A stretch of 64,000 nucleotides of DNA from Acidisphaera sp. S103 (GCF_009765975.1 NZ_LMUJ01000048.1:327111-391110), one strand, 5' to 3'; positions 40,489 through 50,235 are shown, counted from the first letter of the stretch. Notes: generated from the letters alone by a model not told the origin. Numbers and translations: made by a program.

Positions 40489-40962
40489 ATGACAACCCTC
40501 AACGGCATGCTCGACGCGGCAACACGCAATGCCGACACCGGCAACGACATCGCGATCGCGGCCGGTGAGATCATCGCCAGGCGCGTCATCCTCGGCATCG
40601 CCGCCGCCCTCGACCCCATGCGGGCCGACCATGCCGAATTCGCCCGCATGATGCCGGAAAAGATGGAGGCCTTCTCCGCTGCAGGCATGATCATGCTGGA
40701 ACAATCGAACCAGTTCGGCTGGGAATGTTCCCGCATCGCCACCGACGAGGTCATGACCACCGCGCGCGCGACACTCGCGATGACCAACTGCACGACCCCA
40801 ATGGCGATGGCCGAAGCGCAAGGCCAGTTCGCGTTGGCATGGTTCAACCGAGCAGCCACGAATTTCCTCGCCATGGGCATGCTGGCACTCGATGCGCAGC
40901 AGGCCGCGATGGTCCCGATCCAGCAGACGGTCGCCGCCAACACGGAACGGCTGAGCACATAA
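40489..40962 (+). CDS. Phasin-like protein
   Basis: A 157-residue all-helical protein, rich in Ala and Met, without Trp-rich or membrane segments. The C-terminal half fits the phasin pattern: AEAQGQFALAWFNRAATNFLAMGMLALD with conserved Gln and Phe, then a Pro (AAMVPIQQTVAANTERL) and an Asn/Arg end. Phasins coat polyhydroxyalkanoate granules. The first 60 residues show the analogous helix (GEIIARRVILGIAAALDPMRADHAEF), so it may be a tandem of two helical hairpins. A PhaR-type dyad upstream supports the assignment; no pha synthesis gene is in the window. Confidence 0.55.
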   Translation: MTTLNGMLDAATRNADTGNDIAIAAGEIIARRVILGIAAALDPMRADHAEFARMMPEKMEAFSAAGMIMLEQSNQFGWECSRIATDEVMTTARATLAMTNCTTPMAMAEAQGQFALAWFNRAATNFLAMGMLALDAQQAAMVPIQQTVAANTERLST

Positions 40963-40986
40963 TCTCAACCGTCCCGTAACACGGAT

Positions 40987-41553
40987 CTAGCCCAAACGGC
41001 GCGCGAACGCCGCGAACGCCTGCAACTGCGTCGAGATGAACGTCCGCGTCGCCTCATCCGTCAGTTCCCCCGAACCGGCGTCCACCTTGGTCGCGATCTG
41101 ATTGATCATGACCTCCGGCTTGTTCAGCACATGAGCATCCAGGAACACCAGCGACTGCCGCAGATTGTATTGTGCCCGCGCGCCACCCAGTGCGCCGGGT
41201 GACCCGGACTGGATCGCCACCGGCTTGCCGGCGAACGGTTGCGCCGGCAGCCGCGACAGCCAGTCGATCGCGTTCTTCAACCCTCCCGGAATCGAGTAGT
41301 TGTATTCCGGCGTGATGATGATCACCCCGTCCGCCTTGGCGATCGCCTCCCCCATCGCCACCACCGGGGCAGGGAACCCACCAGCCTGGATATCCGCGTT
41401 ATAAAGCGGAAAATCGCCGACCGACCCCAGCGCCTGGATGGTTGTTCCGGCCGGCGTAAGAGCCGGCAATGCTCGGGCCACGGCGCCGTTGAACGACCCC
41501 TTGCGCAGGCTCCCCAGCAGCGAGACGAACTGAAGCGGCTTTTGATCGGACAT
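40987..41553 (-). CDS. NADPH-dependent FMN reductase (flavodoxin-like)
   Basis: A 188-residue cytoplasmic flavoprotein of the ChrR/ArsH/SsuE-type FMN_red family. LLGSLRKGSFNGAVARAL near 12 is the phosphate-binding loop, PEYNYSIPGGLKNAIDWLSR near 80 the isoalloxazine-binding loop, and SGSPGALGGARAQYNLRQSL near 115 the last conserved block. Members transfer two electrons from NAD(P)H to quinones, chromate or free flavin. It is transcribed in the same direction as the DHA2 pump upstream (69-bp gap), a pairing that fits detoxification. Confidence 0.93.
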   Translation of the reverse strand: MSDQKPLQFVSLLGSLRKGSFNGAVARALPALTPAGTTIQALGSVGDFPLYNADIQAGGFPAPVVAMGEAIAKADGVIIITPEYNYSIPGGLKNAIDWLSRLPAQPFAGKPVAIQSGSPGALGGARAQYNLRQSLVFLDAHVLNKPEVMINQIATKVDAGSGELTDEATRTFISTQLQAFAAFARRLG

Positions 41554-41622
41554 GACTCGATGTTCCTATGACGTTGCGCGCACAATGCGAAACGTCGGCC
41601 GGGAACGCCACCCAAAATCGCC

Positions 41623-43089
41623 CTACCGCACCACTTTCACCGACCCCGGCCGGTCGCGATGCCCCGACAATTCCGCCCCCGCGCCTTTGTCCAGCCGGGT
41701 CGCCAGCAGTGGCGCCATGAACGAAATCGCCGAAACGAACAGGAACGCCGCGGAGAAATCCGGCAGCATGGCATGCACATGGTGCGTCACCCCGATCGAG
41801 GCCGCCAGCGCCGCCGCCGAAATCGCGATGCCCATCGTCAGCGACATCTGCTGGAACGTCGTGTAGAAACTTGTGGCCGCACTCATGTCCTCGCGCGGGA
41901 CGTCGGCATAGGCGATGGTGTTGTAGGCCATGAACTGCAACGACTGGAAAAACCCGTTCGCGATCAGCACCCCATAGATCAGCGGCAACGGCCAATCCGG
42001 CCGGAACGCCGCGCTCAACGCCAGCAGCGCGGTGGCCAGTGCCCCGATCCAGGTCAGCACCGGCCGGAACCCCAGGCGTTGCAGGATCGCCGGCGCACAG
42101 GCGCGCATCCCCAGCGACCCGACCGAACTGACGAAGGTGATCAACCCGCTCTGCACCGCCGAAAGGCCAAACCCCAACTGGAACATCATCGGCATCAGGA
42201 ACGGCATCGCACCCACGGCAACCCGCGACAGCGATCCGCACAGCAGCGACATGCGGAACGTCGTCACCCGCAGTAGCCGAAAATCCAGCATCGGCCGCGG
42301 AATCCGCCGCGAATGAAACCAGTACAGCACGCCCGAGACCGACCCCACCCCCAGCAGTGCCGCGACGATCCATGTGGATCCGGCGCCGCGGCTGCCGACC
42401 TCGATCCCGAACATCAGGCAGGCCAGTGCCGTGCCCGACAGCACCAGCCCGAGCAGATCGAATTTGGTACGCGCCGGCTCTTTCATTTCGTCGATGAAGA
42501 TCGTGACCAGGATGATGCCCACCACGCCGATCGGCACGTTGATGTAGAAAATCCAGTGCCAGGACAGATAGGTCACGATGAACCCGCCCAGCGGCGGCCC
42601 CACGATCGGCCCGATCGTCGCCGGCACCATCAGCCACGCCATGGACCGCACCAGTTCAGCCTTCGACACCACCCGCAGCATCACCAACCGGCCCACCGGC
42701 GACATCATCGCGCCCCCGGCGCCCTGCAGCATGCGCGCCGCCACCAGCGTCCATAATGTCGGCGCCTGCGCGCACAACACCGAGCCAACCGTGAACAGCC
42801 CGATCGCCGCTCGGAACACTGATCTCGACCCAAAACGATCGGCCAGCCGTCCACTGGCCGGAATGAACATCGCCAGCGTCAGCAGATACGACGTCAGCGC
42901 GACATTCATATGCAGCGGGTCGACGCTGAAGCTGCGCGCCATGGTCGGCAGCGCGGTTGCCAGCACCGTTCCGTCCAACTGCTCCATGAACATCGCGCTG
43001 GCGACGATCAGCAGGATGGTCTGTGGACGGACGGTGCGTTCGGTCACGCGAATAGGAGCATCGGAGGCAGACGAAGGCGGTGGGTTCAT
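41623..43089 (-). CDS. MFS efflux transporter, DHA2 (EmrB/QacA-like) family
   Basis: A 488-residue inner-membrane drug:H+ antiporter with 14 hydrophobic segments. MEQLDGTVLATALPTMARSF near 30 is the DHA2 motif D1, GRLADRFGSRSVF near 80 the loop 2-3 motif and PTLWTLVAARMLQGAGGAMMSPVGRLVMLR near 110 with GPIVGPPLGGFI motif C confirm export. No EmrA-type membrane fusion protein is next to it, so it probably exports to the periplasm by itself. The start at 43089 gives a usual cytosolic leader of about 25 residues. Confidence 0.93.
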   Translation of the reverse strand: MNPPPSSASDAPIRVTERTVRPQTILLIVASAMFMEQLDGTVLATALPTMARSFSVDPLHMNVALTSYLLTLAMFIPASGRLADRFGSRSVFRAAIGLFTVGSVLCAQAPTLWTLVAARMLQGAGGAMMSPVGRLVMLRVVSKAELVRSMAWLMVPATIGPIVGPPLGGFIVTYLSWHWIFYINVPIGVVGIILVTIFIDEMKEPARTKFDLLGLVLSGTALACLMFGIEVGSRGAGSTWIVAALLGVGSVSGVLYWFHSRRIPRPMLDFRLLRVTTFRMSLLCGSLSRVAVGAMPFLMPMMFQLGFGLSAVQSGLITFVSSVGSLGMRACAPAILQRLGFRPVLTWIGALATALLALSAAFRPDWPLPLIYGVLIANGFFQSLQFMAYNTIAYADVPREDMSAATSFYTTFQQMSLTMGIAISAAALAASIGVTHHVHAMLPDFSAAFLFVSAISFMAPLLATRLDKGAGAELSGHRDRPGSVKVVR

Positions 43090-43237
43090 GGTTTGCAAGC
43101 TAGTGCGAACGTCCGGCGCGCGATATTGCCGTGTGGACATGCCAGCCTGCACCGGCCCGCCTGACCCAAGGGATCAACATTGCCAATCCGCCGTGCGGCA
43201 GCGAAGCTTCACCTCGCCCAATGATGAGGAAACAATC

Positions 43238-44422
43238 GTGACGCAACCAACCGGCCCGCTGTCCGGCATCCGGGTCATCGACATCACCACCGTCGTCCTC
43301 GGCCCATTTTGTTCGCAGACCCTCGGTGACATGGGCGCCGACGTCATCAAGATCGAAACGACCCAGGGCGACTCGACCCGAGCGATCGGGCCATCCCGCA
43401 CCCCGGGCATGGGGTCGTATTTCGCCAACCTCAACCGCAACAAACGCAGCCTGGCGCTCGACCTGAAAAAGCCGGCCGCGCGGCAGGCGATCCTGCGCCT
43501 GGTCGAAACCGCCGACGTCTTCGTTCACAACATGCGGATCGGCGCCGCCCAGCGCCTGGGCCTGGACTACGCGACGCTATCCGCCCGCAATCCAAAACTG
43601 ATCTACGCCTGCGCGTCCGGCTTCCGCAAAGGCAGTTCGATGCAGGAGTTTCCCGCCTACGACGACCTGATCCAGGGCGTGTCCGGCACCGCCTCACTGA
43701 ACGCCGGCCCCGACGGCGCCCCGCGCTATTTCCCCACCGTCATGGTGGACAAGCTGACCGGCGCCCAGTTGGCCTCGGCGATCGGCATGGCCCTGTTCCA
43801 CCGCGAGCGCACCGGCCAAGGCCAGGAAATCCACCTGCCGATGATGGAGACCATCCTGTCCTTCATGCTGGTCGAGCACCTATGGCACGGCACAATGGGC
43901 GAACCCGAGAAGGGCCTAGGCTATCCGCGCATGCTGACCCCGCATCGCCGCCCCTATCCGACCAAGGACGGCTACATCAGCGTGATCGCCCACAGCAACG
44001 AACAATGGGGCAAGCTGTTCGAGGCGATGGGCGTCCCCGACCTGATCGACGACCCCAGATTCAATTCGGTTGCGGCACGGTCGAAAAACATCGACGCCGC
44101 CTACGCCACGCTGACCCACGGCATGAAACAGCGCACCACCGAAGAATGGCTCGCCGAACTGCGCCCCGCTGACATCCCCTGCGGCAAAGCCAACAACCTC
44201 GCCGACCTGTTCACCGACCCCTACCTGACCGAGACTGGATACTTCGAACCTCACGAGCATCCCACCGAGGGCGACGTCGTCATCCCCGCCATCCCGGCCC
44301 GCTTCTCCAAATCCCCGCCAAACATCCACCGTCCCTGGCCAACCCTTGGCCAGCACTCAAGGGAAATCCTAACTGAAGCCGGCTGCTCCGAAGCGGAAAT
44401 AGAGGCGATCTTGGCCAAGTAG
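43238..44422 (+). CDS. CaiB/BaiF (class III) CoA-transferase
   Basis: A 394-residue class III CoA-transferase that moves CoA between organic acids. LSGIRVIDITTVVLGPFCSQTLGDMGADVIKIE at 7-40 is the Rossmann-like CoA-binding start, NLNRNKRSLALDLKKP near 66, AYDDLIQGVSG near 140 holds the catalytic aspartate, and HRRPYPTKDGYISV near 235 is also typical. The GTG at 43238 with AGGA upstream is the best start; the frame is open far upstream but there antisense to the DHA2 pump. With the etf/hydroxyacyl-CoA dehydrogenase operon downstream it suggests CoA-linked acid degradation. Confidence 0.93.
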   Translation: MTQPTGPLSGIRVIDITTVVLGPFCSQTLGDMGADVIKIETTQGDSTRAIGPSRTPGMGSYFANLNRNKRSLALDLKKPAARQAILRLVETADVFVHNMRIGAAQRLGLDYATLSARNPKLIYACASGFRKGSSMQEFPAYDDLIQGVSGTASLNAGPDGAPRYFPTVMVDKLTGAQLASAIGMALFHRERTGQGQEIHLPMMETILSFMLVEHLWHGTMGEPEKGLGYPRMLTPHRRPYPTKDGYISVIAHSNEQWGKLFEAMGVPDLIDDPRFNSVAARSKNIDAAYATLTHGMKQRTTEEWLAELRPADIPCGKANNLADLFTDPYLTETGYFEPHEHPTEGDVVIPAIPARFSKSPPNIHRPWPTLGQHSREILTEAGCSEAEIEAILAK

Positions 44423-44537
44423 GACCCGGACCTGCCAACCACGGCCCTTATTCGCCTCGCCCGGCCGCCACCATCGACGGCCGGTCGGTGCCGCCGAACC
44501 AGTGTCGCCCACTGGTCCGTCAACCGCTCGTTACCCC

Positions 44538-44571
44538 TCGTCATACCGGCGAATGCCGGTATCCACGCCTT
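44538..44571. repeat. Intergenic hairpin repeat, copy 9 (ACCGGC-stem type)
   Basis: CGTCATACCGGC..GCCGGTATCCACGCC; identical stem to copy 7. Confidence 0.8.
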
Positions 44572-44632
44572 TCCTAACCCACAATCGGCGCCCAACGCCG
44601 TGGACTATCACGCATAGAGAGTGGCCATCCAT

Positions 44633-44656
44633 CTTGGCGTCTTGGCGTCTTGGCGT
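44633..44656. repeat. Three tandem copies of CTTGGCGT
   Basis: Perfect 8-bp units at 44633, 44641 and 44649. Confidence 0.9.
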
Positions 44657-44745
44657 TCAACGCGGACTGTGGAAACCCATGGTCCTCTGCCCAGTCCCTT
44701 TACCCGAACACCTCGTCCAAGCGGCACCGCCCGGGTAACCCGAAC

Positions 44746-45675
44746 CTAACGCGTAGGACGAGGCGGCGTCTGCGTGTAATCGTAGAACCCACGCCCCGTC
44801 TTACGCCCGTACCACCCAGCCTCGACATACTTCACCAGCAGCGGGCACGGCCGGTACTTGCTGTCCGACAGCCCCTCATAAAGCACCTGCATGATCGACA
44901 GGCACGTATCCAACCCGATGAAATCCGCCAGTTCCAGCGGCCCCATCGGATGGTTCGCACCCAATTTCATCGCGTCGTCGATCGCCGACACCGAACCGAC
45001 GCCCTCATACAGCGCGAACACCGCCTCATTGATCATCGGCACCAGGATGCGGTTGACGATGAACGCGGGAAAATCTTCGGCGACCGCGCTGATCTTGCCT
45101 AACCGCCGAGCCAGCGCCATCACCGCCTGGAAGGTCGGCTCATCGGTGGCGATGCCGCGGATGATCTCCACCAGCTTCATGACCGGAACCGGATTCATGA
45201 AGTGCATGCCGATGAATTTTTCCGGTCTGTCGGTCACCGCGCCCAGCCGGGTAATCGAAATGGACGACGTGTTGGACGCCACCAGGGCCGACGGCTTCAG
45301 GTGCGGAATCAGCGCCTTGAACACCAGGCGCTTCAGGTCTTCCTTCTCCGTCGCCGCCTCGATCACCAGATCCGCGCCGCTCACCGCCGCATAGTCGGTC
45401 GAGGTGCTGACCCGCGCCAGCGCATCATCCCGCTGGTCGGAGGAGATGATGGAGCGATTAACCTGCCGCTCCATGTTGCGCGCCATGACCGCCATGGCCT
45501 TGGTCAGCGCGTCCTGCTTGATGTCGATGATCGTGACCGGCAAACCCGCCAAGGCACACACATGGGCGATACCGTTGCCCATCTGCCCCGCGCCGATGAC
45601 CCCGACCGCGTTGATTTCAGGCGGTTCGGTCACCAAAGGGCCAAATCCCACGGCAGGTTTGACGTCAGCATTCAT
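44746..45675 (-). CDS. 3-hydroxyacyl-CoA (3-hydroxybutyryl-CoA) dehydrogenase
   Basis: A 309-residue NAD-dependent dehydrogenase for beta-oxidation or butyrate/PHB metabolism. The dinucleotide loop GAGQMGNGIAHVCA is at about 28, with Asp at strand 2 (IIDIKQ); ASNTSSISITRLG near 130, GMHFMNPVPVMKLVEII with the catalytic His near 155 and the C-terminal domain NHPMGPLELADFIGLD are diagnostic. An N-terminal extension of about 20 residues precedes the usual start. It is the third gene of an etfB-etfA-hbd operon, its start abutting the etfA stop with no gap. Confidence 0.94.
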   Translation of the reverse strand: MNADVKPAVGFGPLVTEPPEINAVGVIGAGQMGNGIAHVCALAGLPVTIIDIKQDALTKAMAVMARNMERQVNRSIISSDQRDDALARVSTSTDYAAVSGADLVIEAATEKEDLKRLVFKALIPHLKPSALVASNTSSISITRLGAVTDRPEKFIGMHFMNPVPVMKLVEIIRGIATDEPTFQAVMALARRLGKISAVAEDFPAFIVNRILVPMINEAVFALYEGVGSVSAIDDAMKLGANHPMGPLELADFIGLDTCLSIMQVLYEGLSDSKYRPCPLLVKYVEAGWYGRKTGRGFYDYTQTPPRPTR

Positions 45676-46611
45676 TCAGGAGCGCTCCAATTCCGCTGCC
45701 AGTTCCGGCAGCGCGGTAAAGAGATCAGCCACCAGGCCGTAATCGGCGACCTGGAAGATGGGCGCTTCCTCATCCTTGTTGATCGCCACGATGACCTTGC
45801 TGTCCTTCATGCCGGCGAGGTGCTGGATGGCCCCCGAAATCCCGACAGCGATATACAACTCAGGCGCGACGATCTTTCCGGTCTGTCCGACCTGGAACTC
45901 ATTGGGCACGAAGCCGGCATCGACGGCGGCGCGAGATGCACCGACCGCGGCACCCAGCTTATCAGCAATCGGCTCGATAAGCTTGAAATTATCGCCGTTC
46001 TGCATGCCCCGGCCGCCGGAAATCACCACACGAGCAGCGGTCAGTTCCGGCCGTTCGCTCTTGGATAACTCCGCGGAAACGAATTTGGACAGCCCCGGCA
46101 TCTCGCCAACAGTCACATTCTCGGTCGAGGCACTGCCACCCTCAGCCGCCACCGGATCGAAACTGGCCGCGCGCACTGTGATGATCTTCTTGCTGTCCGA
46201 CGACTTCACCGTCGCCAGCCCGTTCCCGGCATAAATCGGCCGGATGAACGTGTCGGCGTCTTCTACCCCGGCAATGTCGCTGATCGGCTGCAAGTCCAGC
46301 AGCGCGGCGACTCGCGGCATGACATTTTTGCCCACCGCTGTCGTGGCCGCCAGCAAATGCGAATACGCCGGCGCCAACTCGACCAGCAGCGCCGCCGTCG
46401 GCTCCGCCATCAGGTGATCCAGCGCCGGATTGTCGGCGACCAGGACCTTCGCCACGCCAGGCAACTTCGCCGCGGCGGCCGAAGCGTCAGCCAGACCCGC
46501 ACCGGCCACCAACACATGCACGTCACCCAACGCCGAGGCTGCGGCGACCGCGCTACGCGACGGTTGCTTGATGCCCGACGCGTCGAATTCGAGGAGAACC
46601 AGGCTCGTCAT
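45676..46611 (-). CDS. etfA: Electron transfer flavoprotein alpha subunit
   Basis: A 311-residue FAD-binding subunit that takes electrons from acyl-CoA dehydrogenases and passes them to ETF-quinone oxidoreductase. The C-terminal FAD domain is clear: VISGGRGMQNGDNF near 205, GAAVGASRAAVDAGF near 228, QVGQTGKIVAPELYIAVGISGAIQHLAGM near 250 and VAINKDEEAPIFQVADYGLV near 285. It follows etfB by 2 bp. The full ETF dimer next to a hydroxyacyl-CoA dehydrogenase indicates fatty-acid or butyrate oxidation. Confidence 0.97.
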   Translation of the reverse strand: MTSLVLLEFDASGIKQPSRSAVAAASALGDVHVLVAGAGLADASAAAAKLPGVAKVLVADNPALDHLMAEPTAALLVELAPAYSHLLAATTAVGKNVMPRVAALLDLQPISDIAGVEDADTFIRPIYAGNGLATVKSSDSKKIITVRAASFDPVAAEGGSASTENVTVGEMPGLSKFVSAELSKSERPELTAARVVISGGRGMQNGDNFKLIEPIADKLGAAVGASRAAVDAGFVPNEFQVGQTGKIVAPELYIAVGISGAIQHLAGMKDSKVIVAINKDEEAPIFQVADYGLVADLFTALPELAAELERS

Positions 46612-46613
46612 CG

Positions 46614-47363
46614 TCAGATCACCTTCGCTTCGGTCCGGAGTTTGCTCACCAGTTCTTCCACCGTCTTGACCTTCTGCCCGGCCTTGCGCTTCGGCGGCTC
46701 CGCCACCTTCAGCACAGTCAAACGCGGCGTGACATCCACGCCCAGATCGGCCGGCTTCATGTTGGCGATCGGCTTCTTGCGCGCCTTCATGATGTTCGGC
46801 AGTGATGCATATCGCGGCTCATTCAACCGCAGGTCGGTGGTGACGATGGACGGCAGCGTCAGTGCCACCGTCTCCAACCCGCCATCGACCTCGCGGATCA
46901 CGGTCAGCGTATCGCCCTCGACCGTCAGCTTGGAGGCGAAGGTGCCCTGCGACCAACCCAGCAGCGCGGCCAGCATCTGGCCCGTCGCGCTCATGTCGTC
47001 ATCAATGGCCTGCTTGCCCAGGATGACCAGGCCCGGCTGTTCCTGATCGACGATCGCCTTCAGCAGCTTGGCGACGGCCAACGGCTGCAGATCCTCGGTG
47101 CTCTCCACCAGGATGCCGCGATCGGCGCCCATGGCCAGCGCGGTGCGGATGGTCTCGGCGCATTGCGCCACACCCATCGACACCGCGATGATCTCGGTTG
47201 CCACGCCCTTTTCCTTCAGGCGCACGGCTTCCTCGACGGCGATCTCGTCGAACGGGTTCATCGACATTTTCACGCCGGCGGTCTCGATCCCCGACCCATC
47301 GGACTTCACGCGAACCTTCACGTTGTAGTCAACAACCCGTTTGACGGGGACAATAATCTTCAT
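46614..47363 (-). CDS. etfB: Electron transfer flavoprotein beta subunit
   Basis: A 249-residue ETF beta subunit binding [22 protein letters not shown] at the start, [19 protein letters not shown] near 35, [10 protein letters not shown] near 80, [23 protein letters not shown] near 115 and the loop that docks on acyl-CoA dehydrogenases ([16 protein letters not shown] near 195) are all present. A GTG 12 bp upstream has a better-placed AGGA and may be the true start, adding four residues. First gene of the operon. Confidence 0.96.
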   Translation of the reverse strand: MKIIVPVKRVVDYNVKVRVKSDGSGIETAGVKMSMNPFDEIAVEEAVRLKEKGVATEIIAVSMGVAQCAETIRTALAMGADRGILVESTEDLQPLAVAKLLKAIVDQEQPGLVILGKQAIDDDMSATGQMLAALLGWSQGTFASKLTVEGDTLTVIREVDGGLETVALTLPSIVTTDLRLNEPRYASLPNIMKARKKPIANMKPADLGVDVTPRLTVLKVAEPPKRKAGQKVKTVEELVSKLRTEAKVI

Positions 47364-47527
47364 GGGAAACCGCACCGCTTCCTAACGACGTTGGTACACA
47401 GACACCCAGAACGCTCGGTACCATCCTGGTTCCGAACGTCACTTCGCACCTGCGAGAGGGGCGCCGGACCATATGGGTGGGGTTTCCGCCTGTCAAACGC
47501 TGCTGTTACCGACGGGTAAGATGCAGG

Positions 47528-47719
47528 TCAGGAGCGCAAAAGGCTCATGAGGATCATGAACAGCAGGATCGTCAGCCCCTGCAACAGGACCCGCCATTGC
47601 ATCAGCTTGTTGGACCGTCGCGGGTTGCCCTCCCGCACCATCCCGACCATCCCGGCCAGCAGCACCCCTAGCGTGGCGAGCATCAGGATACCGACCAGGA
47701 CCGTCAGGAAAGTGTGCAT
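47528..47719 (-). CDS. HIG1-domain twin-transmembrane protein
   Basis: A 63-residue inner-membrane protein with two hydrophobic helices (about 3-27 and 44-61) joined by a basic loop. The loop GNPRRSNKLMQWRVLLQG matches the HIG1 motif (SNxLMxxRVxxQ), known from respiratory supercomplex factors of mitochondria and their alphaproteobacterial relatives, which bind cytochrome c oxidase. It stands alone between etfB and the MscS gene, in the same orientation as the etf operon but separated by 164 bp. Confidence 0.8.
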   Translation of the reverse strand: MHTFLTVLVGILMLATLGVLLAGMVGMVREGNPRRSNKLMQWRVLLQGLTILLFMILMSLLRS

Positions 47720-47838
47720 AACAAGATAATAGGCAGCATCGCCGCCCGCGTCATCCCCGCGTCACAATCGAGTCGGCCCGCCATCCAACCCGGATTTTGC
47801 GTTGACCCGACCGAGCCATTTGTGGTCGTACCCGGCGC

Positions 47839-50235
47839 ATGATTCGCCTCGTCCTCATCTTTTTGTGCGCGTTGCTCGTTGGCATCCCGACGCCGTCATC
47901 CGCGCAAAAGCCGGCCAGCCCGCCCGCCGCGCAGCCCGCCATCACCGCGGACCAGGCGCGCGCGGCCTTGCAGGTGCTGAACGATCCGGCGAAACGTGCC
48001 GCCTTCGCCGCGACCCTGAACGCGATCGTCAAGGCACAACCGGCTACCTCGGCCGCGACTCCGCCCACCACCCCGCCCGCCGCCACGGCAGCCAAATCCG
48101 AAACCACGGTCGAGGGCCTGAAGATCCCGCTCGCCCCCGACAGCCTGGGCGCCCAGGTCCTGCTGTCGGCCTCCGACTTCGTCAGCCAGCTTGGCAACCG
48201 CGCGACCGACGCGATGGATACGGTGCAGAGCCTGCCGCTGCTCTACGGCTGGGTCGTGATGATGGCGACCAACGACACCGCGCGCGGCCTGCTGGCCGAC
48301 GTCGTCTGGCGTCTCGCCCTGGCACTGGCCGCCGCCGCCGCCGCCGAGTACGGCCTGCGGCTCGCCATGCGGCGTCCGATTCGCAGCCTGGAAGCCCTGG
48401 CCCCCCCGCCACGCCCGACCGACCCCGACGAATCGGTCGAACAGCCCGAACCGGACGAAGATGCCGTCGCCCGTGCCGAGGCAGGAGAGATCGAGGCGCC
48501 ACTGCCACGCCGCCGCGCCCCCTCCGCCTGGAACCTGCTCAGGCGTGTTCCGCTGGTGATCGCCCGTCTTCTGCTGGAATTGGTGCCCGTCCTCGGCATC
48601 GTCCTGGTCGGGCATCTGATCGCCGGATCGGCCCTGGGCGGACACGCCGGCAGCCGGTTGATCATCCTGGCGGTGGTCGATTCCTACGCCGCCTGCGCCG
48701 CCATGCTGTGCCTCGTGCGCATGCTGCTGTCCCCCGGCACATCCCGCCTCCGCCTTTTCTACCTGCGCGACACCACCGCCGCCTACCTGATGTACTGGAG
48801 CCGGCGGCTGATCCTGATCGCCGTCTTCGGCTACGCGATCGGTGAGGTCGGGCTGCTGCTGGGCCTGTCCGACATCGCGCATGAGGCGTTGCAGAAGGGC
48901 GTCGGCCTGATCCTGCATCTCTGCCTGGCGATCATCGTCATCCAGAAACGCCGAGCGGTCAGGCGCCGGCTGCGCGCGCCGGCGGGGGCAACCGGACTGG
49001 CCGCCTCGCTGCGCAATCGGTTCGCCAATGTCTGGCATTGGATCGCGCTGTTCTTCCTGATCGCCGGCTGGCTGGTGTGGGCGATCGAGGTGCCGCACGG
49101 CTACGAGACATTGCTGCACTACTTCATCGTCACCATCCTCGTCCTGATCGGCGCCCGCCTTGTGCTGCTGGTCCTGCTGGGCGTGGTCGATCGGTTCATG
49201 CGGCCGGCCTCGCAAGGCGAGGGCTTCTATCCCGGCATGTATGCCAGGCTGGGGATCTACCACCCGGTCGTGACCCTCGCCCTGCGGCTGACGATCTACC
49301 TGCTGTGCGTCCTCGGGCTGCTGCAACTCTACGGCCTGAACACCTTCCTCTGGCTGATCGAAAGCGCGCTCGGCCTGCGTATCCTCTCCGCGAGCGGCAC
49401 CCTGCTGGTAACCATCGTCCTGGCGTTCGCCGCATGGGAGGCGATCAACGGCGGCTTCCAACAGCACCTGGATCGGCTGCAGCGTGAGGCGCAACTCGCA
49501 AAATCCGCCCGTCTGCGCACACTGTTGCCGTTGCTGCGAAGCACGGTGCTGATCACCATCGCCATCATCGCCGGCCTGATGATCCTGGGTGAGATCGGCA
49601 TCAACATCGCCCCGCTGCTGGCCGGTGCTGGCATCATCGGCGTGGCCATCGGCTTCGGATCGCAGAAGCTGGTCCAGGATCTGATCACCGGCATCTTCCT
49701 GCTGCTGGAAAATGCCATGCAGGTCGGGGACAACGTGACCGTGTCCGGGCTGACCGGCGTGGTGGAGGCCCTGTCCGTCCGCACCATCCGGCTGCGCGCC
49801 GGCGACGGGTCGGTCCACATCATTCCGTTCAGCTCCGTCACCAGTGTCACCAACGTCAACCGCGGGCTGGGCAACGCCTCGGTGGTCGTCAGCGTTGCCC
49901 ATGACGAGGACACCGACCGGGTATGCGATGAACTCAAGGCGATCGTGGCCGAGATGCGCACCGACGCCGACCTGTCGGCTAAGATGTTGAGCGACCTGCA
50001 ACTTTGGGGCGTTGATAAGGTGGATGGCGCCCAGGTGACGATCGCCGGGCAGGTGGTATGCACCGATTCCGGCCGTTGGGCCGTGCAACGCGAGTTCAAC
50101 CGGCGCATGAAGCGACGGTTCCAGGAGCTTGGGATCAGGATCTTCAACCCGGTGCAGACGATCAATTTGTCCGCTTTGGTCCAGGCTCCTGCCGAAAAAG
50201 GGGACGACCATGGACACGCTGCGGCAGCTAACTGA
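47839..50235 (+). CDS. Large mechanosensitive ion channel family protein (MscS-type)
   Basis: A 798-residue inner-membrane channel with a signal peptide (LVLIFLCALLVGIPTPSSA) and a periplasmic, Ala/Pro-rich N-terminal region to about 120. Roughly ten hydrophobic segments follow; the pore helix and beta domain are at about 590-680: LAGAGIIGVAIGFGSQKLVQDLITGIFLLLENAMQVGDNV with Gly/Ala packing and VSGLTGVVEALSVRTIRLRAGDGSVHIIPFSSV. The C-terminal domain follows to the end. It resembles YbiO/MscM-type large channels. Its 3' end overlaps the dioxygenase gene by 26 bp. Confidence 0.93.
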   Translation: MIRLVLIFLCALLVGIPTPSSAQKPASPPAAQPAITADQARAALQVLNDPAKRAAFAATLNAIVKAQPATSAATPPTTPPAATAAKSETTVEGLKIPLAPDSLGAQVLLSASDFVSQLGNRATDAMDTVQSLPLLYGWVVMMATNDTARGLLADVVWRLALALAAAAAAEYGLRLAMRRPIRSLEALAPPPRPTDPDESVEQPEPDEDAVARAEAGEIEAPLPRRRAPSAWNLLRRVPLVIARLLLELVPVLGIVLVGHLIAGSALGGHAGSRLIILAVVDSYAACAAMLCLVRMLLSPGTSRLRLFYLRDTTAAYLMYWSRRLILIAVFGYAIGEVGLLLGLSDIAHEALQKGVGLILHLCLAIIVIQKRRAVRRRLRAPAGATGLAASLRNRFANVWHWIALFFLIAGWLVWAIEVPHGYETLLHYFIVTILVLIGARLVLLVLLGVVDRFMRPASQGEGFYPGMYARLGIYHPVVTLALRLTIYLLCVLGLLQLYGLNTFLWLIESALGLRILSASGTLLVTIVLAFAAWEAINGGFQQHLDRLQREAQLAKSARLRTLLPLLRSTVLITIAIIAGLMILGEIGINIAPLLAGAGIIGVAIGFGSQKLVQDLITGIFLLLENAMQVGDNVTVSGLTGVVEALSVRTIRLRAGDGSVHIIPFSSVTSVTNVNRGLGNASVVVSVAHDEDTDRVCDELKAIVAEMRTDADLSAKMLSDLQLWGVDKVDGAQVTIAGQVVCTDSGRWAVQREFNRRMKRRFQELGIRIFNPVQTINLSALVQAPAEKGDDHGHAAAAN

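Larger units (their letters stand above)
44423..44745. other. 323-bp gap between two converging genes
   Basis: It holds a hairpin repeat (44538-44571) and three tandem CTTGGCGT units. No supported gene. Confidence 0.7.
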
